Below, piece after piece: positions 23,039 through 32,918 of a stretch of DNA of 64,000 nucleotides. The translations under genes were made by a program, and so were the position numbers. Numbering within the stretch: position 1 is the first letter of the stretch; every line of letters starts with the position of its first letter. The notes below the pieces were generated by a model that saw only the letters and a list, made by a program, of their open reading frames with translations, was not told where the DNA came from and did not search any database. Source of the DNA: Ipomoea triloba (Eukaryota > Streptophyta > Magnoliopsida > Solanales > Convolvulaceae); assembly GCF_003576645.1 (NCBI RefSeq), contig NC_044930.1, forward strand, positions 3,111,206 through 3,175,205. Direction: 5' to 3'.

Positions 23039-23115
<77 letters not shown>
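23039..23115. repeat. (TA)n microsatellite in SDR3 intron 1
   Basis: About 75 bp of AT dinucleotides within a C/G-richer SINE-like context (GGCCGGCCGCATAGACATCG on one side, CTAGGCGCCGCTTAGACTC on the other). Confidence 0.9.
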
Positions 23116-23120
<5 letters not shown>

Positions 23121-23954
23121 TATGACATACACCTTATAGGTTGCCACCTAGGTACTACCTAGGCGCCGCTTAGACTCTAGGCGTTAGTCTACAGCTCGAC
23201 TAGCGCGTAGGGCTTACTGCAACCATGACCATAATAAATAATAAATTAATTACTAATAAAAATTAATAAAACAAAACTAACAAAGAAGAACGGAACTAAA
23301 CATCTTCTTGATTGAGGATGAGATAAATCAAAATACTTAAAAACGCTATAAAATATTCAAACAAAATATGAAAAATATATAATTGTCCTAGTCTCTCCTT
23401 GCCCAGGACTGATCTTGACTTAATCTCGTTAGGTGAGAGGACCATGTGTCTATTATTAAATTAGTATAACTTTCACACTAGACTGTTAGTTAGTTCAATC
23501 TTGTATCATTGTCCATAATTTATCATTCAGAAATTAACTGAACTGCTTATGCGGATAAGGCCTAATAATGTTTTGGTGGTGATGAAGCACAGGTCGAGTA
23601 CACACACCATTGGATCTAACAGAGGAAGAGTGGAATGATATCACAAAAACAAACCTAACTGGCGCATGGTTGGTCTCAAAATATGTTTGCTTGCGCATGT
23701 GTAACGTTAAGCTTGGAGGATGTATCGTCAACATCTCTTCCCTTGCTGGGCTTAGCCGTGGGCAGGCACTAGGAACCCTTGCCTATGTTACTTCAAAGAC
23801 TGCTCTTAACGCAGTCACAAGGGTGCCACTTTTTATCCTTTTCTTTCTCCCCATTTCCTTCTTCTAAACATGTTGCATGTTGTTTTTGTTTTTTTGATTT
23901 CTTTATATATATATATATTTTGTCATCTTCAACCTCCACTTGCTAGTAAAGCTA

Positions 23955-24525
23955 CTAGATTGCCTCATAGCTTAATTGGTTAAAATTGAGATGGTAGATT
24001 GTAGGCTGGAAAGCGCGGTTAGTGAGTTTATACTTAATGTGATGGATTTATTGTGGACACTCGTCACGAATCCTCCCATTTAAGAGGCGGCTGAATAATT
24101 GTGCTTTACCCCGGCCTCTACCATCTTTTTGCGTCTTCCATATATCATCCTATCAGGCCAGAGTGAGGGGTCATTGAGACGAGGGATTTCACCTTTTGTG
24201 GGCAAGCAAGCTCAACTAATTGAAAAATTTAAAAAGAGTTAATATAATAGCTCTTTTTCATTGACAGTTGCAGAGTATAGAATCTCAATTTACTCATTTA
24301 TCATTGGGACGGGGTGTGAGAGTCTTTGGTCCAGAAATTTCGTCTTTAGTGGGTAAACTCAACTAGTTAAAATATTCAAAGAGAGTTAATAGCTCTGTAT
24401 CTCTCTGTCATCTGATCTTGTGGGGGTCAAGGTATAAAGGCCTTGGCTCGAGGATTTTACCTTTTGTGGGCAATATCATCAACTAGCTAGTTAAAAAAAA
24501 TTCAAAGATAATAACTATATTTTGC
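23955..24525 (+). repeat. Iterated SINE-like modules in SDR3 intron 2
   Basis: A tRNA-like head (CCTCATAGCTTAATTGGTTA) is followed by about three successive 3' modules. Each carries a version of GGATTTYACCTTTTGTGGGC, then CTCAACTA.TTGAAAAATT and AGAGTTAATAGCTCTG. The homologous stretch in SDR4 is 30000-30640, so the array predates the SDR3/SDR4 duplication. Confidence 0.6.
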
Positions 24526-26351
24526 TAACAGCGAATCTATGTGCTAGCCTGCTAGGCACCTATATGGTCCAATCTTTTTAATATAGCTATAGGATTTGTA
24601 CATATTGTCACAACAGTTTAGCTCCTTCACTATGTTAGCATACAAGGTTATACATGTTTTTGGTTCTGAAATGGTGGCAGGTGATGGCACTTGAATTGGG
24701 AGCAAACAAGATAAGAGTGAACTCCATCTCGCCAGGGCTCTTCAAATCCGAGATAACGCAGGGTCTCATGCAGAAAGATTGGCTCAATTACGTTGCTCTC
24801 AGGATTGTACCTTTGAGAACATTTGGCACGTCAAATCCTGCACTGACGTACGTTACTTAATCCATGACTCCATTTCTGAAAATATTTACATAGTTGACGC
24901 TAGAAATTCTCTGCCTGGTGTGCCTATCTTCTCCTCACTTTGAAACAAAAGTTAGTTCTTGTGAAGAGGTTTAATTTAGATATTACAATATCTGAAAGCT
25001 TAGTAGTTTATGGCTCTATTCATCTTGCTATATGTAATTTTCGATCCTCCTTTGACATTAGGAATTATGCACTGTAAAATTGGAATTTATATGGTACTTG
25101 TTAGTTGTATGACTACGAGGTAGCCAGTCGGTATGAACTGATAAAACATAATTCGTATGTTAATTAAAAAGTCACGTGTAATGTTTTTGATTTTACTAAC
25201 ACTTTCTCATTCGAGTCTGCACAAGATTTACTCTGTGCACATTTTCAAATAATATCTACAAATTTGCATTGTGATACCAAAAAAAATCTTAACTAATTTA
25301 GAATCTTGTCTACATCAATTCCTAACTTAACTAACTCTCTCCCAAAGGAGGCAATCCTACCTTGACGTTCTCCCAATGGACAAATACCACTCATCAACTT
25401 CCTTGTCCATCGAATTCATTGTAGCCATTAATTTTGTTTTAATAAATAATAATCTTTTACAGAAATGATCACATCTTTGCCGTGACAAATTATTGTAACA
25501 GTGCTGCGTGGACTATAACAAAAAGTATATATATATTTTTTGAGAATGCAAAAAATATATTTTTAATATGCTAAAAGTACATTATTCGAGTGCTATGTGG
25601 ACCACACCAAACTATACGTTTTTACGTATAAGGAGCCCAACGTTAATCCTGTTGCTAAAAAAGAATTTCAATTGCAAATGTGCAATTGTCTATTCGCTAG
25701 ACCAGTGTCTTAGGACACACAATGAATGTACATGAGTTGGTGTAAGTATGCAACAAGTGTTGTCTTTTGTGACCATACATACAATAAATATAAATAGGTG
25801 TAATAATGTGTGCCCTATCCAATAGTATGCATGGATATAAGAACTCTTGTGGTGGGTATTACATGACAATGGACTTTAAGTTTTATGGGTAAAAATACCA
25901 ATTACATTAAAAAGAAAAAAAAAAGGTGTTTGTTTAAATTTTTGAAAAAATGGTCAGAATATTTTAATTGAATTTTATAATTAAAAAATAAATTCTACAG
26001 AAACCTCTCTAACCAAAGAAAAAAGAGATTAAATAAGATTTTAAATGGTGGCAAAGCACTTTTTTTATGGTTAAACTATTTTTTTTTTAAAACCCATTCC
26101 TTCTCATCAATATTACCATTGGCCTTCACGTGTTCATGTAAACAATAACATAATGAAGTCCATAATATAGTGTGATAAAATTTTAAAAAAATATGAATTA
26201 TCAAAATAATAATGATAATAACATTCAAATTCCATTTTCAAAGTTACACCTAACATTATTCTTCTAACTTTTTGTCCACCTAGGCAACTAATGATTCTCC
26301 TACCATTCGCACACACCCTAGCTAATTTTTTTCAACAATCACGTAATTTGT

Positions 26352-26439
26352 TGACTCTTTGTATTACAACAGGTTGAGAAAGTATGTATGTACTATATAT
26401 AATGTAATAGAGTAAGTAGAACTCAAAAAAAAAAAAAAG
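26352..26439 (+). mobile_element. 5'-truncated SINE
   Basis: TTGACTCTTTGTATTACAAC ... ATGTAATAGAGTAAGTAGAACTC plus poly(A) matches the 3' tail of the 45933-46038 and 11654-12685 SINE family. It is absent from the homologous SDR3 upstream sequence at about 21595, which gives an empty-site comparison. Confidence 0.65.
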
Positions 26440-27501
26440 TAAAAACATAAGGTTAGTCATATAAAAAAATTTCTATGATACTTAAAAAATAATGTATTTA
26501 TTATTATAAATTTAAAAAAGGTTGTAACATATATACACATATATAACTATTACTTTATGAAAAAAAAACTATTTTCCGCAATAAATTTTTATCATGATGT
26601 TGTAACTTCATATGCATTTAATAAATACTAAACAATCCAATTAGATAGTGTCATATCAGGAAGAAAAATTATGAGGCTGGGTCGGTGTGTAGCAATATGA
26701 CTTTATTTATAAAACGCTATAACATATTTTTATTTAATTTATTGTAGCATTCAAGTGTATTCTCGATGTTGCAAAATTTTATCAACAAATAATATGCAAT
26801 ATTTTAAATAATTGATCAATGATAATTGAGCTACATTTTATATAACAAATTAGATTACAACAATTTTTGTTAATCTATAGTTTGATGACTTGATCTCTAT
26901 GGTTTTTATCACTCACCTAATGATGATATCCGTTCACTTTTGTCAATTAATTGCATGAGTTTAGCTTGACCATAATTTATGTAACGTTTTTTATTTGATT
27001 TTTCTTTCTTTATATATAAAAAAATTGTTACCCAACTTAAATTGACTATTTGTATAAAAATAATCATTTTAACATAATTAAAAGTAGTAGTGTGGTGGCT
27101 CAAAATATAAGTTCTGATGTATTCATTGCATATTTGCAGTTGAGTATTTGACTGTATGCTTTATTGGATATACAATTTCCACTAAAGAATAAATATTCAA
27201 AAAAAAAAAAAGTTACTTAAGCGATGACATAATAGCAAGGACGTCATAATTAAGAGTGTTCAAATTGGATTTTGCCCATTCACTTTGTCACCAATTTCAA
27301 GTTATTTTTTGCAATCATAATGGAGTGTTTAGTAAATAGTTGTTAGCAGATTGGGTTAGTGAGTTTAATTAATTGATAGTATTAACTGTTTGTAGAAAAA
27401 TATTTAATAAATAGTTATTGGTTGATAGTTGATTACATATAAAATGATTTTTTCAAAAAGCATTTTGAAAAATTTACTTTGAAGTAACTTTTTAAATTTT
27501 A

Positions 27502-27788
27502 GGTCCTGTTTGGTAAATGGCTGTTAGCTGTTTGGGTTGGCTGTTTGGGTTAGAAGGTATGATTTGTTGATAACATTGGCTGATTGTAGAAAGTTGTTTG
27601 ATAAATTAGCTGTTAGCTGATGGCTGATTGGTATAATTTTTTTCTCAAAAAGCTAATTGAAAAGGCTGCTTTGAGTAGCCTTTTGAATTTTAGCATTTTG
27701 GAGTTACAAAAAGCTTATTATTTACCAACTAATAGTGGTCAAATAAGTCAAAATTAGTTGATAAGCTGATTATTTACCAAACAGGGCC
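27502..27788. mobile_element. Tourist-like MITE, full length, 287 bp
   Basis: Terminal inverted repeats GGTCCTGTTTGGTAAAT and the complement of GGCCCTGTTTGGTAAAT are flanked by TTA on both sides (27499-27501, 27789-27791). The interior contains a palindromic AAAAGGCTGCTTTGAGTAGC. It lies within an older relative (from about 27322, GTGTTTAGTAAATAGTTGTT), about 130 bp upstream of the SDR4 promoter block. Confidence 0.8.
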
Positions 27789-27920
27789 TTAATGTTTTGA
27801 AGCAACAATCTGTTACAAAAAATTAATTAATCAAATACTCATATTTCTTGCTTAATTAAGACAAAAAGTTTGGTCAAATAAGTCAAAATTGATTGATTGA
27901 TTGACTAATTATTTTATTTG

Positions 27921-27984
27921 TTGATTATTGTAATTTTAAATTTGCAGCATCTTCCTCGCCTCCATTCTCCCGTGCCTATAAATA
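27921..27984 (+). promoter_or_regulatory. SDR4 core promoter
   Basis: TTGATTATTGTAATTTTAAATTTGC at 27921 is the conserved block with an internal deletion of about 9 bases relative to SDR3. TATAAATA is at 27977, 41 nt before the ATG, again implying a leader of about 10 nt. Confidence 0.6.
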
Positions 27985-28017
27985 CCTCTGCGTCTCCCTC
28001 TCTCAGCGCAAAGCAAA

Positions 28018-29935
28018 ATGGAGAGCCGAATGAAAGTGGCGCGCCATCTGGAGCCGTGGCGGGACCTTACCGGCAAGGTGGCGATGGTGACCGGAGCGTC
28101 GTCGGGGATCGGCAGAGAGATCAGCCTCGACTTGGCCAAGGCCGGCTGCAGAGTCATCGCCGCCGCGCGCCGTGTCGACCGCCTCAAGTCGCTCTGCGAC
28201 GAGATCAATGGACTCGGTTCCGGCGAGTCGAGCTCCGGTACGCCGCTCCGAGCAGTGGCCATTGAGCTGGACGTTAGCGCGGATGGTCCAGCCATTGAGG
28301 CGGCCGTTCAGAGGGCTTGGGACGCGTTTGGCCGGATCGACGCACTGATTAACAATGCCGGCGTTAGAGGTAATTCCACGATCCGATTCAACTCTCTCGT
28401 TTCATGAAATTTAATTAATTATTTTCTCCATAACTCCATTAATGGAGTATTGGAGTTACAGTTCGATTTGTTTCCCACCGCCATGATAAGGGACAGATAG
28501 ATAAAGGCTTGCATTTAATATTATTTGAATAAAAAACTCTGTATATAAATTCCAAAGCGGTGTAATAAATAACAAACAATAATTTGGTTTATCCACACAT
28601 ATTTAAACTTTCATGAAATCTTACTTTATTCCTGCAAATGTCGAAATTTGTACTTTACAGGTAGCAGAGAGTAAATTTCTATGGCTCAGTTGCTTTAGGT
28701 GGGAGGACCAAGTGTTTATTATTATATTAGTATAACTTTTACATATACTAAATTGTTTGTCATTGTTCACAATTTATCACTCAAGAATTAAATGAACTGT
28801 TTGTGCCTACAAAAACTTTATTATATAAAATTATGAATTGGAATGAAGTGCAAAATATCTGTGAAACCGAACTTTTAGTTTTGATAGGGAAATAATTTGA
28901 GGATAAGTTTTAAGAGCATCTCTACTAGTAGTTTATTCTCAGTTTTTGAAACAGTAAATAACTAACATTTCAATTGGCAACTGGTGTGGGAATCAGTTTT
29001 TGGCAAAATATTTTCCCTGCAAACAAATGGTTTTTTCCCTGCAACCTCTCTGACTCTCTGAGTTTCTGTACTTTTCTCATGGGCCACTCTCAATCTTTTT
29101 TAATTTTTGTTATATTTTTTTTCTTTTCGTTTCTGTAATTCCGTTTAGTTTTCCACGGCCCTTCTTCTTCTTCTTTGTTTTTTTTTTTTTTTTTCCATTT
29201 AATTTGTTTGTTTTGTATTGTTTTATTATTTTTGTTTCAAACTTTTTTTTTTTTTATAAAATACTAAATTTAATATTATTTTGAATTAACTTTTGAATGA
29301 TTTAATTAAAATTAAAATTTAAAATAATTAAAATAAAAAGAGCAACAAAATATAATTATATTCCATCACCTATGTTTAATTATTTTTAATACAATTATAA
29401 ATTTATAAACAAAATAGATAAAGAAATAATTAAAATATAGTGGATAAAATGGTGGGTCCACAAAAAACTAAGAAATAACTCAAACTAGTATGGAGAAGAG
29501 TTTTTGTGATTGAATGAGATAGTGGATGATGAGGTGGAAGCTGGGGCCCACAAAAAACTGGAGAAAAAATTCCAACTGATAAGGATCTTCTAATAATGTT
29601 TTGGTGATGATGAAGCACAGGTCGAGTACACACTCCATTGGATCTAACAGAGGAAGAGTGGAATGATCTCACAAAAACAAACCTAACTGGCACATGGTTG
29701 GTCTCCAAATATGTTTGCTTGCACATGTGTAACGCTAAGCTTGGAGGATCTATCGTCAACATCTCTTCCATTTCTGGGCTTAACCGTGGCCAGTTGCCAG
29801 GAGGCCTTGCATATACTACTTCAAAGACTGCTGTTAACGCACTCACAAGGGTACCACTTTCTCTCCTTTTTCTTTCTCCCCATTTCCCTCTTCTAAACAT
29901 GTTGCATGCTTTTTTTTTTTCTTTTTTTTCTTTTT

Positions 29936-29967
<32 letters not shown>

Positions 29968-31009
29968 CATCTTCAACCTCCACTTGCTAGTAAAGCTACA
30001 AGATTGCCTGATAGCTCAAGTTAAAGTTCGCACGAGATGGTAGGTTGTGGGCAAGATGTAGCCTTGTAGGATCGTAACTGAACAGGGGTAAGTGAATTTA
30101 TACCCAGTGTGGTGGACTCATTGTGAATACCTGACACGAATCCTCTCATTTAAGAAGCCGTTGAATAATTGTGATTTACCTCTCTACATCTTTTCTGGTC
30201 TTCCATCATCCTATCGGGCCAGAGTGAGGGGCCCTTTAGACGAGTGGTTTCATCTTTTGTGGGCAAGTTCAACTAATTGAAAAATTCGAAGAGAGTTAAT
30301 AGCTCTGTTTCGTTGACAGTTGCAGAGTATAGAATATTAATTTACTCATCTACCATCTGTCGGGACGGGTTGTGAGGGTCTTGGATCCAGGAATTTTGTT
30401 TTTGGTGGGTAAACTCAACTAGTTAAAAAAATCAAAGACAGTTAATAGTTTTGTTTCGCTGACAATTGTAGAATATATAATCTCGATGTATCCTTCCACC
30501 ATCGTGTCGGTCAAGGTATAAATGCGTTGGGTTGAGGGACAATATCAACTAGTTAAAAATTTTCAAAAAACATTAATAACTATGTTTTGCTAACTGGGGC
30601 AATATCAACTAGTTAATAACTATGTTTTTAATATTGCTACAGGATTTTTACGTAGTGACACGACAGTTTAGCTCCTTCACTATGTTAGCATAAAAGATTA
30701 TACATGTTTTTGGTTCTGAAATGGTGGCAGGTGATGGCACTTGAATTGGGAGCAAATAAGATAAGAGTGAACTCCATCTCGCCAGGGCTCTTCAAATCCG
30801 AGATAACGCAGGGCCTCATGCAGAAAGATTGGCTCAATAATGTTGCTCTCAGGACTGTACCTTTGAGAACATTTGGCACGTCAAATCCTGCACTCACGGC
30901 GCTCGTACGTTACTTAATTCATGACTCCTCTGAATACATTTCTGGAAATACTTACATAGTTGACGCTGGAAATACTCTGCCTGGTGTGCCTATCTTCTCC
31001 TCTCTTTGA
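28018..31009 (+). CDS. Short-chain dehydrogenase/reductase 4 (classical SDR)
   Basis: Exons 28018-28369, 29621-29850 and 30731-31009 join to 861 nt (286 aa). Motifs: TGASSGIG (25-32), NNAG, TNLTG, NISSISG and YTTSK with Tyr182/Lys186. The C-terminus, [14 protein letters not shown] through [16 protein letters not shown], is complete, so this is the intact partner of the SDR3 pseudogene. NADP(H)-dependent oxidoreduction is expected from the AARRVDRL segment; the substrate is unknown. Intron 1 (1251 bp) contains a 677-bp MITE. Intron 2 contains SINE-like modules and a 20-G run. Exon 1 is strikingly GC-rich compared with its surroundings, as in the other copies. Confidence 0.92.
28914..29590. mobile_element. 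MITE-like element with GAGCATC termini in SDR4 intron 1
   Basis: The left end is GAGCATCTCTACTAG and the right end ACTGATAAGGATCTTC, each flanked by TAA (28911-28913, 29591-29593). At 677 bp it is longer than its relatives. It ends only 30 bp before the exon 2 acceptor. The SDR3 intron lacks it at the corresponding CTAATAATG site. Confidence 0.65.
29946..29965. repeat. Run of 20 G after a T-rich tract
   Basis: A T-rich stretch from about 29910 changes abruptly to 20 G in SDR4 intron 2. SDR3 has a short (TA)n at the equivalent place. It could be real G4-prone DNA or a sequencing artefact. Confidence 0.7.
30000..30640 (+). repeat. Iterated SINE-like modules in SDR4 intron 2
   Basis: Counterpart of 23955-24525: a tRNA-like head, GATTGCCTGATAGCTCAAG, then repeated modules with CTCAACTAGTTAAAAA and AGTTAATAG. 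The short phrase GGGGCAATATCAACTAGTTA is repeated near the end. Confidence 0.55.
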
Positions 31010-31951
31010 AGCAATTGTTGGTTGTTGTGAAGAGGTTTAGATGTTACAATCTCTTTAAGCTTGTTAGTTCATGGCTCTATTCATCTTGTTATGCAGATTA
31101 ATATGTAATTTTCAATCGTCCTTTGATATTAGGGATGACCTAAATTTGATTTGGATCGAATTATATAATGTAAAATTGAAATTTATATATATGGCACTTG
31201 TTAGTTTTCTGACTATGAGCTAGTTGGTTGTCCAGCAACACTATAGTAAACAATACGGTAGTAATTTTTATTGTCAGAAAGTAGTATTCAGACCTGAACA
31301 ATGTGTTATTCGAAGGATATTTATATATAGATGACTACCCTTAAGAAAGGAAAGGAAATGGATTGCAAATTTAAACAACCTAACTTTAAATGGACATATA
31401 TAAACTTGTAAAAGAGACAAGACAATTAGATTCATTTCACCAACTATTGTATGTAACCATTAGGTCATATGTCACCTAATACTTTTCTTTTAAAATTGAT
31501 GCTCCCTTAAATGAGTAATGTATCCTAAACTAACATAATACTGCAATTAGATGCTAATGTTGCATATTTAGTATATTATTACAAATGTGGCACTAGCTAA
31601 ACTAACACACAACATTTTGATTTTTGCGTAAATATTAAACTAACATAATAGTGTAATTAGGTTTTAATGTTAAATAATATTTAAAACGCTGACTATATTA
31701 ATACGTGGTATTCATGTTTATGTGAATCCTAAGTGTACAATTTTATAAAAACAATATAATCATAGGCCTATGGTCATTGGTCAGTGACTACTTTAGTTGA
31801 TAAGGAAGAGAAGAATAGAAGTAAAAAGACAATTTGTCCTCATTATTTTAGGTCATTGAAATGATACCAAATTCCCTTAACAATCAGAACACTCTTTTTT
31901 GCCTATCTGAATGCACCACATTAAACTCTCTTTCTATGAGGAGTCGTCGTA

Positions 31952-31995
<44 letters not shown>

Positions 31996-32230
31996 CCCAT
32001 TGGTTCAAGGAAGTTTTTAATGTTTATATTTAATTCTATGTTTAGAAAAAAAAAATGAAGAAGTTTATAGGTCATAGGTTATTTTCTTGGAATGTTACAT
32101 AAAATTATTTTAAAAGAAAACAAGAGAAGTAGAAAGCCCACATATGTGGCCCAGATGGTGGTTTAGTGTAATGGGCCGATATGCGTTGTTCTTGGGCTTT
32201 ACAAACGTTCAACATCGTACATTCTTACAT
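31010..32230. other. SDR4-U6 intergenic
   Basis: No gene seen. AT-rich, with a (TTA)n microsatellite at 31951-31995. Confidence 0.5.
31951..31995. repeat. (TTA)n microsatellite
   Basis: About 15 TTA units without interruption. The poly-Tyr open frame across it is an artefact. Confidence 0.9.
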
Positions 32231-32236
32231 TACTTC

Positions 32237-32278
32237 TCCCACATCGGTTACAAAACAGTCGTTTACACGCTATTTATA
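32237..32278 (+). promoter_or_regulatory. U6 promoter: USE and TATA box
   Basis: TCCCACATCG at 32237-32246 is the plant snRNA Upstream Sequence Element. TATTTATA at 32271-32278 is the TATA box. The gap of 24 bp is the short spacing characteristic of RNA polymerase III snRNA promoters; Pol II snRNA genes have about 33 bp. Transcription should start at G 32301. Confidence 0.92.
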
Positions 32279-32300
32279 CTGAAGAATCAGAGCGATGAAC

Positions 32301-32320
32301 GTCTCTTCGGAGACATCCGA

Positions 32321-32352
<32 letters not shown>

Positions 32353-32402
32353 GGCCCCTGCGCAAGGATGACACGCACAAATCGAGAAATGGTCCAGTTA
32401 TT
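32301..32402 (+). ncRNA. U6: U6 spliceosomal snRNA
   Basis: Near-identical to plant U6 over the whole length: the 5' stem-loop GTCTCTTCGGAGAC, the ACAGAGA box within GATACAGAGAAGATTAGCAT, the U4-pairing AGCATGGCCCCTGCGCAAGG region and the 3' GAAATGGTCC. The 5' stem carries a compensated pair (U-A in place of the C-G I recall from Arabidopsis), which argues the copy is under selection rather than a pseudogene. It is transcribed by Pol III into the core of the spliceosome catalytic centre. The last bases before the T run (AGTTA) depart from the usual AAA. HMG-CoA lyase starts 517 bp downstream on the same strand. Confidence 0.96.
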
Positions 32403-32406
32403 TTTT
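32401..32406 (+). terminator. Pol III terminator of U6
   Basis: A run of T residues, TTTTTT, directly follows the U6 body, as required for Pol III termination. Confidence 0.85.
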
Positions 32407-32918
32407 ACCTCAAAACTGAAACACCCTCGTAAATTAGTTCCCCAATTTCTCCAAAAAATTGCAATATTTTCAGCTTTGAACATTTGGTTGTGCTAAACTT
32501 TGAGTTTTTTTCTGCTCCGCAGCTCTCCTGAATCTCAGAACTCATAAGCTGCGATCGTATTCATTATACGTCAGTTCTACTTTGAAGGTTCGAGATCGAT
32601 TACACTTCCCGAGTATTTGATTTGTTTTTGGATAATTGATTGAGTATGAAGTCACGGTCTTAATGCTTCAGATTGAAAATCGATCGATGATTAAAAAAGT
32701 AAAATCAAATAAATAAGATTTAGGAGCTGCTATTTTCCTGGTTATTTGCCTATTTTTACATAACTGAATTCGAGTTATGCTAAAATGATTGTTAATTCTA
32801 GTTAATGGCAGTGTGTAGAGAAGTATATTGTGCTATAAAACTGAAATTTTGCTACATTGTGGTAGGTAAACATCTGGAATAAGCTGTTGTTTGTTTCAAC
32901 ACATTAAGTTGTGATCCA

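Larger units (their letters stand above)
22376..24943 (+). pseudogene. Short-chain dehydrogenase/reductase 3, frameshifted last exon
   Basis: Exons 22376-22712, 23593-23822 and 24681-24943 align with SDR4 throughout. [24 protein letters not shown] and YVTSK are intact (Tyr177, Lys181). In exon 3, seven bases present in SDR4 (GCGCTCG) are missing at 24847/24848. The frame then runs into TAA after NPALTYVT, ending at 24860 (248 aa). Nine more bases are missing near 24870. The homologous tail up to TGA at 24941-24943 is still recognisable but out of frame. The lost part, [14 protein letters not shown]...PIFSSL, contains the conserved C-terminal strand and substrate-side segment of the fold. The promoter and splice sites look intact, so transcription is possible. 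Confidence 0.85.
24944..27900. other. SDR3-SDR4 intergenic
   Basis: No gene. The first part is unique AT-rich DNA. From about 26100 it parallels the SDR3 upstream region. It includes a SINE tail (26352-26439) and nested MITEs (27320-27880). Confidence 0.5.
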
